From NCBI RefSeq assembly GCF_964340395.1, contig NC_135568.1, forward strand, positions 6,408,079 to 6,454,078: 46,000 bases of DNA. Reading direction: 5' to 3'. A program made the position numbers and the translations under genes. Under the pieces are notes generated by a model. The model was not told the DNA's origin, ran no database searches, and saw only the letters and a list, made by a program, of their open reading frames with translations. How positions within the stretch are numbered: the stretch's first letter is position 1; each line of letters opens with the position of its first letter. Below, piece after piece: positions 11,865 through 25,225 of the stretch. Origin of the DNA: Glandiceps talaboti (Eukaryota > Hemichordata > Enteropneusta > Spengelidae).

Positions 11865-14800
11865 CAATAAATACTTTTGCAACTCAGATTTTTGTTTGTT
11901 TTTCAAATTATCTTACTTGTGGAAAACAATAACTCATATCAAACTATCACTCGGATATTGTCATAAACTTGCAATTCAGCTTTTAGAGGTATTTATACTC
12001 AACACTTGGTCATACACAACATATAGTGACTTACACAGGTTATAATGCACAAGCAGTTTTTCTAGCATTGAGTTTTTTATCTTTCTTGGTCGACGGCGAT
12101 CTTCATCACAATGACAAATTTCATACAAAATATGTTACCAAAACTGCATATATATGTCTACAGTCCTAACAGCTTATATAAGTAACTAAATTTACAAAAA
12201 AATTCTAATGAGAACATTCCTTCATAGATTCTGTGTTTAAGTGCATTTGGACACTCGACTGCCTCTAGCAAGAACCTACACTGTCTAGCAGGATGAAGCA
12301 AAAATGTATACTATAATAGTCAACTGAGAATTGGTAAATTTTACGAAATTTGGCGAAGACATAAACCCTGGACAAAGTAGTATGAGGTGTTTAACTGACA
12401 CATTCCAACTGAGTCTGAAAGTCTGTATTATACAAAAGAACAAATACAAGAAATAGTTTTGCATGGCTTTTAGAACACTTATAACACGGAGGAGAGGTGG
12501 GCAGGAGAAATCTGTCAAAATATACAGTTTTCTTCAACTACATGCATAATTTTGACTAATAACGTATAAAAGTTAGGGAATTTAGATATTTTTAACTGCT
12601 CAAATGGCAACTCACAAGATATGTAATGTTTAGAATTCCCTACAACACCAAGTTCACTGGTACATTTGTTATTCAGTTATTCACGGGATAAATGCAACAT
12701 TTATTCAGTTAGACTAATTCACACTTTCAATATTATGCTAATAGTATACTAAATATAACTTGGTTCTCTAACTCCCATTATCCAATTATTGTATCTCAGT
12801 GCACACCCCTCTTCATTACTTCCAGCCGTCAAACCACACACACGCAATCAAAACTGATAAACGTATTCATCAATATATATGCAAATAACCGTGGTGTGAT
12901 CACAGGATATCTGAGGTGACAATTTTATTGAAAACCAGATAACCGATATGAAATCGCCTACACAATATTAAATGTGATGTACAATAAGAACTAGGTCATG
13001 GTCTTCTTCAAGTGCTAATTAAAACGGAAATCCTTTTGTTCGGCACAGCAAGATAATTGTGATGAACCACACAGCTAATGGACTTGACAATGATCCTGGC
13101 ATTTGCGCGAGCTGAAAAATAACTCTCATTAAATGAGATGAGGTGAGAAACTTTCGAGGAATAGACTCTCATGACCTTTTTTAAAAGAGTTTTTTTTTTA
13201 AATTGTTACCTATTAGCAAATCTGTACTTTAAGGCAGCACTGGAATCTTTTCTTTCATGTGAAAAGTCAACAAATTACATATTATGAGTATTTTATAAAT
13301 AATGACAATAATGTGGGGGAAAAAAACATTTGTTTCTGGAAAGTATCATCATGACAATATTTTAAAACTACCATTCTATGCTATTCTTAGCTCCCTATTT
13401 CTTAATATTTACAGTATATCAAAAGATAAATTGTCGATGGCATAAACTTTTTGAAAAAAATCTCTGAAGGTATCAAACTAAATATGTACACTTTTCCATA
13501 TTTACTTTCATAGTTTAGACTTGATCTTGATGCACAAAGGACAAAATTTGACTGTGATTATTAAATAAATTTATCGTACAATAAGAACGTAAATTGGCCT
13601 TCAATGAAATGAACTAATGAAAACTACTCTGGGGACTTCGCAGTGAATTCACAAAATTCATTGTCAAATAAGAATACATTGTACAAATTGGCCTTCAGTG
13701 GTGATTACTGACGGAAGCCACGTTAGTACACCCAGACTTTGCAGTGAATTCAAAATTGACTATTTTTCTTTTAATTCCCAGCAGGCACTAACCTGCAATC
13801 AATGTGAAGGCCAATTACCTTACATTGTGTTGAACCAACTTTGGAAAATTTTGACGAAACTATTTTTATTGATTTATTCATATGCCTGCTTTGTTGCTTG
13901 GGGTGAGTGTCTACTTGCAGGCAGCAGCTAGCCTACATTGAAATTCATACTTAGATAATAACTTGACTATCATCACTAATGTCGTCAGACAATATTGTAT
14001 AAAAAGCTCATAATCTTTCTCAATATACCATAATCACACTGTCGTAATTAATGACTCCACATCAAATAATTCATGTAATTATAGAATTATCTAAAAGCCT
14101 AATGAGGCAGACCAGTTATAAACATAATTATCATGAAGTTTTCTCGACTTCTGATGATGAGAAATTAACCCATTTTAGTCGTTCATCTATCTTTTTTTTT
14201 CTAAGTGTGTCTATGTTGCATGTACGATAAAAAAACTCCCTACGGGACTGAAGCTGCTTGGCGTGACCAATCCCAGTCATGCTGGCTCCACAGCCATTTC
14301 CGTCTACAATTTGCAGCTTAATGTCCAGAAAATATACAGGAATAGGGAAATGACTGGGAAAGGGATATTCCGTCAGACGTGGAAAAGACATTACTGCCGG
14401 AAACGAAAAAGGAAGACTTTGTTTAATCAAAATGTCATTCTTTCACCTCCGTTAAGTTCACAAAATGCTAGCCATGGAACACTTATAAATTTTGAAATGT
14501 CAGAATATGCATGATAGACATAGCATCGTGTTCTTTACGGCAGCAACTTAGAGGGCATTCCAAATTATTAACCAGGTAAAACTAAAGATGAAATGTTGCA
14601 AATCTCTAGTAGTTCAACTGTTAAAATGCAAGACAAATCTGTCTACCCTTCAAATTTGTATAAATCTGTGTTGCTTCCTACAGCTATGTGTCATTGTGTG
14701 TATAGGGTACTTCCCAACTGAAAAGCAGTTATACACTTTTTTTTTTCCTTGAACAATTTAAGATCCATAGCCAGTCATTCAGGGACATCACTTAATACTT

Positions 14801-15560
14801 AAATTTTTATTATCTATATTTACAATATTTTTAATACTTCAGAGTATGACAATATTTGTTGAATTTACTAAGTTTGTATGGTTTGATGTTTATTTTCCAA
14901 CTACGTTCAAACTTTTCCTGAGGAAATTATGAACAACTTAAGGGACCTTGTCACTATGAGTTCAAGACAAGTAATGACAACATTTTTATGTCATTAGTAA
15001 CTATTTTCTAGCTGAATGAAGAATAATACATGAGAATGATATAAAATTACACCAATGCAAGCATGTCATTACCAAAACTGGGGAGAAAATGATGATTTAA
15101 ATGTATATTTGAAGCAGAACAAATGGCATTGGCATGTGTTGTTATGATCTAGAATAACTATGAAAAGAAATCCTCCACTTTTTGTTCATATGTGTATAAT
15201 TTGGCTTGTGCAGTATACTACAATTGTATTTAACATAACCATCAAAAAGAAGATTTCTACCATAGAGAAGTACAACATTACTGATAAATGTTACAGATAA
15301 CTTTCTGTCAAATTCCCTTCATCTATGTTTTCAACAAAAGTGCATTCGTCGTCGTATCGCCGTGAGCACCGTTTCCACTTAGTGACATTTGTCTTCTTGA
15401 CTCATCTAACATTGCACAAAAAATGGCGCAAACTGATACGAACAAAAGAAGTGATAATCTTGCTAGCTGAGGAATGAAATTCAGGCAATGATACTGCAAT
15501 CATGGATTTGTTTGTGATTTCAATTCTTAGCTGGCTATAACCTGCTGGTGAAATATAGAG
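11865..15560. other. Non-coding, includes a GC-richer patch
   Basis: Mostly AT-rich. The patch 14230-14420 has higher GC and overlapping open frames on both strands (about 99 and 83 codons). On the minus strand it is preceded by an acceptor-like TTTCGTTTCCGGCAG, but I see no donor and no recognisable protein. The 94-bp duplication lies at 13580-13830. Confidence 0.5.
13580..13830 (+). repeat. ~94-bp tandem duplication with an inverted copy
   Basis: AAATTGGCCTTCA occurs at 13591 and 13685, and each is followed about 55 bp later by ACTTCGCAGTGAATTCA or ACTTTGCAGTGAATTCA, so the unit is about 94 bp. A third, inverted occurrence (TGTGAAGGCCAATTACCTTACATTG) begins near 13803 and can pair with ACATTGTACAAATTGGCCTTC at 13676, giving arms of about 24 bp around a loop of about 100 nt. 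Confidence 0.55.
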
Positions 15561-15562
15561 AA

Positions 15563-15655
15563 CCCCTGTGTACAGATATCTAACCTACCCTAGTAGGGTA
15601 TAATTGAGCCCCTGTGTACAGATATCTAACCTACCCTAGTAGGGTATAAATTGAG
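15563..15655 (+). repeat. Perfect 46-bp tandem duplication
   Basis: Two copies of a 46-bp unit starting CCCCTGTGTACAGATATC stand head to tail (15563-15608 and 15609-15655). They differ by a single extra A (GGTATAATTGAG against GGTATAAATTGAG). Each contains the near-palindrome TACCCTAGTAGGGTA. The near-identity points to a very recent duplication, unlike the older arrays elsewhere in the window. Confidence 0.9.
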
Positions 15656-16085
15656 CCAAATAGTAATTACTTGGAGTCTAACTATGTAATAACTATCTTG
15701 ACAATTTACTTCTCTTTATCAGATTTTACCCTGTAATTATGTAAATCCAAATACCGATGAACTGAAATGAAATAAGTGGTGTCCTATGTATACACATCAC
15801 TTGCAATAGTATAACTACGATGTACGACATGCAGCTGATGGTACAATCACATAACAGTTCGTGTTTGTTCAAGATTTCCATTCTAGTTAATGTATCATTT
15901 TACTGAGAAGTACTTCTTTTTCTTGTCATTCTTCCATTAAAAGATATTTATAGGAAGTTTAAATCACAATGGTCTTTTCATCAAAATTTTAGTTACTGTT
16001 GACAAAAATTTGTGAAAATGGCCGCTGCAAATAAAGTATACCGGTAATTACATAATAACTAATATATCCATGAATTGATTCTGAA

Positions 16086-16300
16086 AATGGGTGACTTTCC
16101 AGAAAGAAATCAATTTTTTTACCATTAATTTTTCTTACATTTCAACTTTACTTTAAATGGGAATCATAAAAATATGCCTTCTTCAGATAATACTAAAACT
16201 GTGTTATTTTCCCGCCAAAATTATTTCTATAAAAATTTGTGATGCTCTATAAATTTTTGACAAATTTCAACATCATTTTAGGCTGAAATCCGAGAAATAA
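16086..16300 (+). repeat. Dispersed units of the ~117-bp family
   Basis: TTTCTTACATTTCAACTTTACTTTAAATGGGAAT and, about 110 bp later, TTTTTGACAAATTTCAACATCATTTTAGGCTGAAAT repeat the family core. ATACTAAAACTGTGTTATTTTCCCGCC matches the anchor. The units are diverged. Confidence 0.45.
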
Positions 16301-17114
16301 TCATAAATGATCAATAACTGTCAAAATATTAATAAATTATTTAAACTGTTCACATTTACAAACATTTACATACATGTACATTATGGAGGTACATGTATAT
16401 TCCAGGGGATTCGTTCGACAAGTGAAATCCAGTCACCAAATTGTCACTACATAGCAAGTAATCAGAAACCTTGTCACAACATTCTTACGTACATCCTCAA
16501 ATCATTTTCAATTCTTCACTCTTTTCTTATCCGATTTTATCCTCCTTGAAGAACTAAAATCAAATAATCCCATGACAACCATCGCTGCTGATGATACAAA
16601 CTCATGAAAAGTCCATTTGTTTGGATGGTTGGATGGTTGATCACATTGATAGAGATACAAGAAGATGACATTTTTTTGCTGACGGGAGTGCTGTAGCCTT
16701 TATTTCATTAAAATCTTTGTAGCCCAGGGCAGTAAGATGTTTCATCTTCTATATCAGTGACCCATATCAACAAAGGTCACGATAACACCTCCGTACATAT
16801 AGTACTCATCTTCTTTCCATCACAAATGAAAATTGGCAACCATGCATCCATTCTAAATTAATGTATGGTTCATTCCAATATTGCACGTCAATCAGAGTTC
16901 ATATGATTTTGATGTTATAAGTTATCCAAAATGCACAATGAAATAGTTTTAGAAACATCTTTGGGAGCATGGCACACAATTTTGAATGAAACAGGGGAAG
17001 AAAGCCTGTGCATATATGTATCACAGAAATTCATTTTTGCTGAAACATCTCCTTGAGATTAAATGAAATATATATATTGCAAATTCCACAACTGTTTTAT
17101 TATCGATATGGTGT

Positions 17115-17252
17115 GACATCATCAGTTTGTGCCACTACAATCCAATTATATCATGTTTGTGCTGCTACAATCCATTGACATCATCAGTTTGTGCTGCTAC
17201 AATCCAATGACATCATCAGTTTGTGCTGCTACAATCCAATGACATCATCAGT
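17115..17252 (+). repeat. 32-bp minisatellite, about 4.4 copies
   Basis: The unit starts GACATCATCAGTTTGTGCTG and ends CTACAATCCAAT. Copies start at 17115, 17147 (30 bp, variant), 17177 and 17209, with a partial copy at 17241. The two central copies are identical. Confidence 0.92.
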
Positions 17253-19379
17253 GAATGTGACCAAAATGTACTATTAAAGTTTGAATGCACAAATTCACCA
17301 CCGATGTGATGAAGCATCGCCAGGAATTATCACTTTTTGCCCACTTCAATCCAGGAATTCATCCGGTGTAATCAAATTTTCTCCATAGGTTACCAATTTC
17401 AAACAAGACAAACTGTATAATTAAGTTAAACTTCAATATTTGCACCCTGGAGTCACAGTAAGTTTGAATACAAAAAACACTACATGCAAGCAAGATATAA
17501 ATTACTCAGTGTGCAACATAGGTCTACCAAATTGATAAAGATTCTTGCCTCCGATAAGATGGTCCAAGCAATTGATTCGTTTTTAGGTACAACTTGAGAG
17601 TGTGATAATTGCCCCTGTGTGACTACTTTGTTCCTTGTGGCTGTTTCATTAAGCACTCTGTACTTACAATATTTCAAAGTAGGGTACGTATACCACAATT
17701 GCCTCAAAGGAACAACTTCTCAATGAGATAATTACAATTTATAATTATTGGAAGTTGGAACAAAGATTTGATTAAATTAAACAACTGATAATATCTGTAC
17801 CTGCCCCTAGGAATTTGACATTACAAAGGCAAGTTCAAGGATTCAATCCTGGTTTTTTCTGCCTTGATTTTATTCTCCAAACAAAGTCATGATATTAAAA
17901 CAAATTATATTTTTCTTGGAAATTGGTCCAAAAAGATATTCAAAAAATCTTCTATTATGAAAAAGTATATTATTTTATTAGTTGGAGGGGTGTTAAAACA
18001 CTTGCAAAACAGTGAGCCACTTGCTGTAAGTGAAACTAATTTGGTTAAGCTAGGGGGCCTTATCCTATTCCTCCTCATCTATTAAAGCCTAACCTTGGCT
18101 CCCTAAGTTGTTGACACAGTGTGTTTGCACCAACAACAAATTTGTTCAATCTTGCTTCTCTAAAGCCTCATCATTCATTTCCCATCTTGTGTGTAGCTTA
18201 TGTGTTTTGAGTAAAGCATGATAAATGATTTCAGTACAGATTGTTTTGTGTCACTTTATGAGAAAATACAGATACACCATACTTAGGAATGTTTTTATCA
18301 GCATTATTGCGGAATGCCTATAAATTATCAAATTCCTCCACTTCTATATGTGTGCAATGGCTTGCTATGATTTATATAGACTGTCCTGAACTAATGAACA
18401 TGTATCAAGAAAATAATTTAGTAGTATATTTACAGAAGGAGGTGTATTTCACGTTCTTAAAGTCCACATAATAAATATATGTCACACTGTAGTTAGATCT
18501 TAGCTTGCAATTCAACAAAAATGAACTGCGACTTTTATGTACTTTAATTACAAATTTAATAAAATTGACGAAGTCTTGCTTAAGATTTGTAATGACATCA
18601 AGTTTACTAGGTCTGATACGCAGTGGTATAATTCATATACAAGTTTTCTCCTTCCATTTCATTGTCGCAAACCAGAGTTAATATTACTTCCACAACATAT
18701 CCACTTGACGGTGTGTCTTAGACGCTACTGTAAAGAGGCTATGGGTTGCTTCCACTTGGATCGGAAAACAGACATGTTACAAACAAATCACTTGTCCTTC
18801 TTCAATTTATAAATATGTCTAATAGAAGTATTAATAAAAATTATATTTGATAACCAGACTTTATGTGCTGGTATCAAATACAACTAGAAACCAATGTATA
18901 AGGAAATTTCCCTGTAACATATGTACACCTGCATACATGGCCATATACAGGTATAAACTTCCTAAAGATTCTGCATATAAATGTAATACTATACAGATAC
19001 TTACCCTTCTCCTATACATTTTCCAGCACTTTTCCTTAACACTTTCCAAGTAATTCCAAAACTCTACCTTCCTGGCTATCTAAACCCAAGGAATAGTCAT
19101 CCGCTCTCCTTATCCAGGCAGTCGAATTCCATATCCTTAAGACTCACAATATTCCCAACTTGAACATCCAAGTCACCTCCGTCCACCCTGTCAACACTTT
19201 TCCAATCACTAGGAAGCCCTTGAGTACTGCACTCAAATATCAAACGACAGACACATATCCAGGGTTTGCTATATAATGAGTGTATTCATTATGCATACAT
19301 TCTATATTGACACGAAGGAAAGGAGCAATTCCACAACTTGAATTGGATGTGTCAATAACGTCATCATCATCTAGTTTGC

Positions 19380-19936
19380 GGTGCCACCTGCATTAATTTT
19401 AGTCTACTAGTGCTAACTGCTCCTGAGTGAGGGGAGTTACTGCATCAATGAATGACCCTGTCCAAACTCTTAGATAGAAAATAACACTTTGCGATGGGTA
19501 GGAAACTCAATCAAATTGGTGCCACCTGCAATAATTGTAGTCTACTAGTGCTAACTGCTCATGATTGTGCAAAGTTACTGCATCAGTGAATGGTCCTGGT
19601 CTAACTATCAGATGGAAAGTACCATTTTGCGATGGGGTAGTAAAACTTACTCAAATTGGCGACATTCTTATTTGCTGTAAGTTAAGTGATGTTTGCTGCA
19701 TGTGACAGTCAGAAGATTTACTACATACGATTTGTCCTGTCTAAGCTGTTAATTGGAAAGAACCATTATACAACGGGTAGGGAACTCAATGAAATAGTTG
19801 CTACCTGTAGTACCTAAAATATAATGGTTTGTACTACTCATGAACATCAGAAGTTACTTAAAATTGAAGTCCATCTAAAATCATCTAATGGATAAATAAT
19901 TTCTCATGAGGTAATTAACTCAATTTCATGTGACTT
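19380..19936 (+). repeat. 139-bp tandem array, four units
   Basis: Unit starts at 19380, 19519, 19658 and 19797 are exactly 139 bp apart. Landmarks are GGTGCCACCTGCA, TCTACTAGTGCTAACTGCTC, GTTACTGCATCA, GAATGxxCCTGxxC, GCGATGGGTAG and AACTCAATCAAATTG. Units 1 and 2 are most alike; 3 and 4 are diverged. Related pieces (GGTGCCATCTG at 20311, AGAAGTTACTGCTTC at 20190) suggest the array once extended to about 20420, covering an 86-codon frame there that is not credible as a gene. Confidence 0.85.
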
Positions 19937-22900
19937 AATTTCAATGTTTTAGGTCTTCATACTTAGAGTTGGAGGCTGCAAAACAGTTAAGTGGTATGGC
20001 AGTATGGTGCCATGTACTTAAGGTTTAGTGGAATGGTGTTCGTTACCCCAGAATTGTAGAAGATTCCACGCAGTATCTTCCAACTGATCCAGCTCTTAGT
20101 AATGTTATACCCTCAAGTAGTAAAGATGAAAGAGAAGGATACATACACATATATGTATACAGGTGTCATATATAAATTTGTCTCGAGTTAGAAGTTACTG
20201 CTTCTTAATATCTATTCTATTGCCTACTAGATACTTTGAAAAGTTCAGCTCAGGCACCAAGTTGAAAGCAATACTATACACAAATTGGGTATATAAGACT
20301 CAATCAACAAGGTGCCATCTGCCATCTGTATTAATCTGTGATAGTAGCTGTCAACTTGAGAGCATCACAATATTCATATTAACAATGAAATACCCACTTT
20401 GTAAAGGAAATGAAAAACCATAGTCCCAGATATCTTCCCTGTACACTAAGCTTAGATTCTTAAGAACAGTAAATTACATATACTCCTGTTCGGACTGTCT
20501 AATTCCATTCATCAAGATCAAAATATTCATGAGGTGGAGCTCGTGTTTCATTCACCTGTGAGTTGGTGAAGTCTTATCTCCTTTTCACACCTTCAGAACC
20601 ATTAACACGCCTGGGGCATGATTACCCTTGGCAACACTTTGTTAAAAATTCTATACAATTCAGCCACAGGAGAAGAAACGGTGTCGTTGCCAAGTCAACA
20701 CTATCCATATGATTCATCCAAGATTGACATGTGTTATAAGACATACTGTACTTGCATGTTTCATTGAGTGCTTCCAAATAACACTATCTCGTAAAAGTCA
20801 ATATTATAGCTGTGCTTGTTCATGCTAAGTATACAGTGTACATGTTGTATCATTGTCGGGCTGACATTCATACGTTTCTCTATTATCGACTAGCTCACTT
20901 AATTCCCAATTGATTGGTACTGAGATCTATAAATAGTGGGCCATCACCTGCTGTATTTGTCTAAATTAAGTATCACAACCTTTAGATATCCTATCTCAAG
21001 TGTATCGTACATAGGAATGCATTTGGCATTGCTTCAGTGTTTTTACTATACACCTATTGCGAATATCATGATACATGAAACCAATCAGAATGACATTCAT
21101 CAGAAGTGCAATAAAGTGTGGTATGTGATGTTAGCTTACAATTTTTTCAGTGGGCTTCACACGCACATAGTAAAAGTTGCCTTAGCTGTATTAAAGGGTG
21201 GGTACTATAACGTTAAATCTTTGGGAGTTCCCAAACCATTTTACTGAGGTTCCCCAACAAAATTATGCTGGATTGTATATACGCCAAAGACTTGGCTCTT
21301 TGGTTTTGCAATGTTGTTTGTCAGAAGACCCAATATGCTGTCTCGGATACAAAGTCTCTCTGCTTGTGTATGGGCAACTATGACACTTTTTAACCACCTT
21401 CACTCCTTTCTAATAACAGTTCCTCAACCTTAGTAAAAGACACACTGTGTTTTCATGGTTGATACGAACACTTGCAAATTGTGAACAACTGAAGCTATAT
21501 TTGGCAAACAGTGAAATCACAAGGACAACTGCAAACAAAGCCTTGCAGCTCATGTTACAATGTACATTATGTGTATAGATACATGTAAGATTACACTTAG
21601 CTATCATGCAGTACTAATGATCTCCAAGATGTACAAATTGTAGTAATACTAGCTGACAGATATTTCAACTGTATACCCTTTATCACTTGCATGGAACTTG
21701 ATGAGACAAGTCAAATAAAGTGTTGAGTGTTTTTGTAAGGCTATATATGGAAACATGAATATGATATCTATGTGTACAAAAACCTATATATGTAAAATGT
21801 ATGACACAGAAACAAGTCTGAGGTAGTTTCTACAAAATTATACGATTTTTTCGTAAATTTCAAATTATTTGTTTATTTTACCAGCAATTTGCCAAATGGT
21901 TTAACTTGTCTTTTCATTACTAAAATGGCAATGAGGCAGATTCAACGAAACTTTCAACTTCCAAAATTTTATTTTGTAACAATGATTTTTGCCTGGCCTA
22001 AAGGTCATTTTTGCTTTTCTATCTATGTTCAAGTTGTGGCTATTCATGTTTTTTTTTAAATTTCCGTCAATTTAGCATCTAAAAGTAAAAAGGTTTTCTC
22101 TTCTCTTCTGAACTGAGAATCAAAATGGTTGAATACAGCAAACCTTATGTGCATCTTAATTTTATCACACAGTGCAAATAATGCAGCCATGCAGTTCTGA
22201 ATTCAAGGACCAAACAAAACAGTCACTTTTACATTGACAACTCTCAAGTTCCAGTACAATGACAAAATACCTTTTACATGATGTTCACACATATAATGCT
22301 ATTACACAAATGTTTTCAATCCTAAGTAATTTCCTCTGTAAATTTTCCACTTGATGTAGTTTCTATAGATAGGATATAAATGGAATCAAGAACACGCTAG
22401 ATACCATTGTTACTTGTATGACAGTCAAGGTAAAGTTTTAAATGCATGATTTTGTTCACCAGAAATGACACAAAAGTGATAAAAGTGCTCATTCACTTAA
22501 GCCTCAAAAATTAAACCAATAACAGGACAGATGTCAATAACTGGTAAGCATATTGAATTCTGTTAAAAGTATAATTAGTTAAAAATTGATCATGAAATTC
22601 GTAATTGAAATAGTTTCATTGTCTGACACTTTCTGTAACAAACTATACCACACAAATTGAGTTTTGTACACTGATGAAATTACAGGAACGCTACACAAAC
22701 CCATGATAGAAATGGTATACCAGGATCATGTTGGGGTTGTAGCGCCCTCACAGGTGAAAACATACAAGAATTCACCCCTTTTGTTTACTATCAAATTGAC
22801 TAAAACGATTAAGCCATTTTTTTTACTTAGAATGAGTTTTTAGACATAACTACTTTTACTTAACTATGAAGATTTGTTATGTTCTTTTGATCACATTTTA

Positions 22901-23430
22901 GTTGATGGTCACTCCCAACATCAAATCTCCTGACTGGCACCATACACCACGCGCATGTTTCTGGTAATATTTTTGTTTGTATTATATTTTCTCAGTTACC
23001 CATTATTGTGAAAATACTTTTTAATTCGGAAGTTCAAAAGTAGCTATCTGCCATACTGACTTAAAAAAGATTTCAAGAAATCGATGATAACAATGTCTCA
23101 TTATCAATGTTCAAAAAAAAAAATTTGCATTGTACTGATAGACTATGGAATGAATAGAAGAAGTTCACAGCAGGACCTATGACTACACAATGTCTTAGTG
23201 TACATTAGGAAAGGCATGAAAGGAAAATTTTGGTAGGAGTAAAATTATTTGACAAGCACACTTTTTAATAAAAACTTTATCTAAAATACCCCATTTTCTT
23301 ATCTACTATTCTTGCTGGTGTACAGTTTGTCACCCACTTTGAGAGTAAAAGTTGGCTGGGAATATTATATCATGTTTCATGAGATATAACGAAGAAAATT
23401 GTTGTTATCTCTAGAATTCATTTGTCAATC

Positions 23431-23506
23431 ATTTCAAACTAGGACCACCTAGGTGTGAACAATCTAACATTTCAAATTGAGACCACCTAGGTGTTTACAA
23501 TCTAAC
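23431..23506 (+). repeat. 38-bp tandem duplication
   Basis: ATTTCAAACTAGGACCACCTAGGTGTGAACAATCTAAC-type units occur at 23431-23468 and 23469-23506 with four differences. Each holds the palindrome-like ACCACCTAGGTGT. Confidence 0.85.
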
Positions 23507-23738
23507 AATGAAATGACAACATATCTCAGATAGGGTGACTGAAGCAGAAAGAAAACAGTGAGGGGGTCAAGGGTCATGGAAGTCTTTGATAGTTCAAGCA
23601 CGCATAACAAATATGCTAGGCACGGAAAGCATTTAAATTCACACATGATGCATGAGAAAAGTTTCATTAGGAAACAAAACAGTTAGCATGGTTAGAGTTT
23701 TGAGTTTAATGACCAAGGCTATCCTGCAGACTAATCAA

Positions 23739-23765
23739 AGGTCAAAGGTGAAAAGGTCATGACCT
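23739..23765 (+). promoter_or_regulatory. Four-half-site nuclear-receptor cluster
   Basis: AGGTCA (23739-23744), A, AGGTGA (23746-23751), AA, AGGTCA (23754-23759), TGACCT (23760-23765). This contains a DR1 with one changed base, a DR2 and the perfect zero-spaced palindrome AGGTCATGACCT, the classical palindromic thyroid/retinoid receptor element. It is the densest such arrangement in the window. Confidence 0.5.
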
Positions 23766-24914
23766 TCACTTCAATGCTGGGATTGGCCATTTACAGCAGA
23801 ACACAGGTCAATGAAACAACTGAATCGTCAAAAGTTACAACGAAAAAAATAGACAAAAGTCTAATCAAAAAAGCTAAATGGGAAAACATTGGGTTTTTTT
23901 CACTTAAAATATAAGAAAGGCATGAATAATACATAACCTATTCTAAGTGTCCTTAGTCAACACAGAACTTTATGCATGCTAAGTAGTTCACTATCATTTA
24001 AGGTAAAAAAATTTATCCAAATCAGTATTTTCATGATTACTTTTTATAATTTTGGTCCTTTTTATTTTAATTTGGTATAAATCTATGCGTTGTGATTATT
24101 TCTATACTTTTTATCAAAAATAAATTTGTCATACAACAAAATTTCACAAAATTTAAAAAACTAAATTGATTTGTGGATGCAGCTTTATATCAGATAATTT
24201 CACTTGTTTGTAAAAATTGGTATAGTTCTCACCTTTTGCAGTTCACAGGTGATACATGTATGACTAAATTGTATCTACTTCTAAGGTCTGTAACCATCAA
24301 ATGTTCAAGTTGTGACATCATTATCATCTCATGCATATGCAAATTAACAAGACTATCAACAGCACTAATGATGAAATAAGATATAGGCCAATTTTCACTA
24401 AATTTTTAGTGTAACTACTACACAACACTAAATGTTACGAACATTTTTTTTTCTTGGTTGGAGGCACAGTAAACATATTTAGGTAGAGTCATGACAGCAA
24501 TTTTTCACTGGATTTTAAATAGGAACTGTGTTTTAGACTACCATTAAAATAAAAACAAGTGTATTTCTGTCTTTACGATGCATACATAAATTGTTATGTA
24601 GTGACTAACATTTAGTTTAGTCATAGCAAACTATATATACATGTACATATGTTGTCTATAACTATACGAAAATTGCAGTAAATGTGTTTCCATTTTTAAG
24701 ACTTTACCCACCACAAAATATAACTACCTAAAAATTGTAAAACTTAGCAAATTGTTTATAGTGAGCAAACTTCAATTGTTTCTGTGTTAAACTCCAATGC
24801 ATGGGCATAAAATAATTGACCAACTGACAACCAAAACTACAACAACTGTGAGATATTTCAATTTTGTTTGCACCATTCTTTGTGGTACATTAATTCTAGA
24901 TCCCGCCATCATAA

Positions 24915-25065
24915 CAGCATGCCCTCCATTAAAGCCAATTTGACATGCCACTGACACACAGCAACTTCTTGTCACCCACCAACATTTGATAATCTCCTAT
25001 CCATTACTGTGAAGTAACTCACATGAAAACCTAATTTCTATCAGTTTGATAACAGCAAACATTTT
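24915..25065 (+). mobile_element. Decayed relative of the hAT-like MITE
   Basis: From CAGCATGCCCTCCA (24915) the sequence follows the element at 32474 along its length. Shared landmarks are AAGCCAATTTGACATGCCACTGA, the ATGACACACC-like block, the TCTCxTATC block, AAGTAACTCACA and ATCAGTTTGATAACAGCAA. The right terminal repeat is no longer recognisable, and the sequence runs almost directly into the half copy of the palindromic element at 25099. It has many substitutions and small indels, so it is much older than the other copy. Confidence 0.55.
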
Positions 25066-25098
25066 TGTTCCAAATCTCAATTTCTCCCCACAAACAAT

Positions 25099-25225
25099 TC
25101 TTACAAACACAGACTGGGTCTATGTTGTTGTATATTGATTTTTCAAGTAGGAAGCCATGATCAAATTGTTTTATAATTAAAAATCCAAAATAAATTCCAA
25201 ATCCTCATCCATATGGCCACTTTAA
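25099..25225 (+). mobile_element. Palindromic TTAA-ended element, right half only (copy A)
   Basis: The block TTACAAACACAGAC through CCTCATCCATATGGCCACTTTAA matches the right arms of copies B and C closely (ATTGATTTTTCAAGTAGGAAGCC is shared). The left arm is absent; the flanking sequence at 24915-25065 is the old hAT-like element instead. One end (TTAA at 25222-25225) is preserved. Deletion of the other half or an internal recombination would explain it. Confidence 0.65.

Larger units (their letters stand above)
15656..19379. other. Non-coding apart from listed repeats
   Basis: AT-rich. Holds the 16.1-16.3 kb repeat units and the 17.1 kb minisatellite. Frames of 60-91 codons at 16.3, 17.5, 17.9, 18.3-18.8 kb are rich in Asn, Ile, Tyr, Lys and Phe as expected of random AT-rich DNA. 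Confidence 0.5.
20424..24914. other. Non-coding apart from listed sites
   Basis: No exon with convincing borders. A 103-codon plus-strand frame (20936-21247) begins and ends without splice or repeat context and is not protein-like. The receptor half-site cluster is at 23739 and the 38-bp duplication at 23431. Confidence 0.5.
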
